Shown here in pieces: positions 5,401 through 6,034 of a stretch of DNA of 6,034 bases. The position numbers and the translations under genes are program-made. The notes under the pieces are model-generated. The model was not told the origin of the DNA and did no database searches. It saw only the letters and a program-made list of their open reading frames with translations. Numbering within the stretch: position 1 is the stretch's first letter; every line of letters begins with the position of its first letter. The DNA comes from Planctomycetota bacterium (GTDB lineage: Bacteria; Planctomycetota; UBA1135; GCA-002686595), in contig SCVU01000039.1 of the NCBI GenBank assembly GCA_004296785.1, forward strand, positions 1 through 6,034. The letters are read 5' to 3'.

Positions 5401-6034
5401 ATGAACGACCGACTCGCCGGCCCGTCTCATTCCGCTCACCCGCTTCGCGCGAACTCGCACGTCCGCGCCGCGCGCATCGCCGTCGCGGCGGCGCTCGCGT
5501 GCTCCGCACTCGCGGCGCAGGAGCGAGAACCGAAGCAACCCGCGACCCCCGGCGGCGTGATCGGCACCCCGCCGGGCGGACTGCTGCAGAAGCTCGTCGC
5601 GCCCGACGGCGTCGCGGGCGACATGTTCGGCGCCGCGGTCGCGAGCTCGCGCTCGATCGTCGTCGCGGGCGCGCCGAACCACCCGGCCAACCCGCCGTCG
5701 AACGCCGACTACTTCGCGGGCGCCGCGTACGTGTTCGTGCGCGAGAGCGGCGGCACGTGGGAGCCCGCGGCGAAACTCGTCGCGCCCGCCGGCGACGCGA
5801 ATCCGTTCGACGCGTACGGCTCGGCGGTTTCGATCGACGGCTCGCTGCTCGCGATCGGCGCGCCGCAGGACGACGGCTCGGTGCCGCGCTCGAATCGCGG
5901 GGCGGTCTACGTGTACGCGAGCGCGCTCGGCGAGTGGAACCTCGAGATGAAGCTGACGCCGCCGACCAGCGATCCCGCGCAGACGTTCGGCCAGGCGGTC
6001 GCGCTCGTCGGCGACACGCTCGCCATCGGCGCGG
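5401..6034 (+). CDS. FG-GAP repeat exported protein, 3' end outside window
   Basis: The frame from ATG 5401 is open to the window end (211 codons plus one base). Residues 1-39 look like a signal peptide with a long polar n-region containing several Arg and His, then RIAVAAALACSALAA before Gln40. A Pro/Gly linker (44-60) follows. Residues 61-211 hold two full and one partial FG-GAP-type repeats: LLQKLVAPDGVAGDMFGAAV with VVAGAPN and GAAYVFV; KLVAPAGDANPFDAYGSAVS with LAIGAP and GAVYVYA; then KLTPPTSDPAQTFGQAV with LAIGA. FG-GAP repeats build beta-propellers in the extracellular part of integrins and in many bacterial secreted proteins, where the ligand is usually unknown. Two and a half blades are visible, so a propeller of five to seven blades would continue outside the window. 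The long n-region could mean a later start, but no in-frame ATG lies between 5401 and the hydrophobic core. Confidence 0.92.
   Translation, partial: MNDRLAGPSHSAHPLRANSHVRAARIAVAAALACSALAAQEREPKQPATPGGVIGTPPGGLLQKLVAPDGVAGDMFGAAVASSRSIVVAGAPNHPANPPSNADYFAGAAYVFVRESGGTWEPAAKLVAPAGDANPFDAYGSAVSIDGSLLAIGAPQDDGSVPRSNRGAVYVYASALGEWNLEMKLTPPTSDPAQTFGQAVALVGDTLAIGA

Noticed and set aside
3751..5682. A 643-codon open frame on the minus strand opposite the peptidase gene
   Set aside because: Same composition artefact: no domain, and it runs across the peptidase, whose active site is complete on the other strand.
783..6034. A single five-gene operon or a new multi-gene system
   Set aside because: The first gene is divergent, each rightward gene has its own candidate promoter, and the functions do not fit into one pathway.

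Overview
This GC-rich window (coding third positions almost all G or C) carries five protein genes that fill nearly all of it: one leftward gene cut by the left edge, and four rightward genes, the last cut by the right edge. All five begin with a signal peptide, a lipobox, or at least a hydrophobic export-like N-terminus, so this is a block of genes for envelope or secreted proteins. The style suggests a Planctomycetota-like environmental bacterium: Ala-rich signal peptides ending in LAAQ, a Gly-rich beta-helix protein with a characteristic C-terminal beta domain, FG-GAP repeats, an alginate-export-like barrel, an exported M24 peptidase and no Shine-Dalgarno at most starts. This placement is inference; other GC-rich Gram-negative groups such as Myxococcota are not excluded.

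Layout. 1-717 (minus): lipoprotein with a GlcG/HbpS-like haem-binding domain, 3' end missing. 718-782: divergent intergenic region with the clearest AT-rich patch. 783-2564 (plus): outer-membrane beta-barrel of an alginate-export-like type, with an Ala/Pro-rich N-terminal spacer. 2586-3848 (plus): secreted right-handed beta-helix protein with about five degenerate Gly-rich/Cys-marked coils and a C-terminal beta-rich module. 3928-5337 (plus): Xaa-Pro aminopeptidase (PepP type, M24B) with a complete two-metal active site and a hydrophobic N-terminus. 5401-6034 (plus): start of an FG-GAP repeat protein, 3' end missing.

How they may work together. No pathway joins them clearly. The intergenic gaps are short (65, 21, 79 and 63 bases), but each rightward gene has a TAnnnT hexamer 6-12 bases before its ATG. 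That placement fits separate promoters giving leaderless or nearly leaderless mRNAs better than one strict operon. I found no tRNA, rRNA, CRISPR, insertion sequence, attachment site or origin, and no gene-free stretch above 300 bases. I did not find convincing evidence of a new multi-gene system; the most interesting signals are the promoter/start arrangement, the C-terminal module of the beta-helix protein, and the insertion in the HbpS-like lipoprotein.
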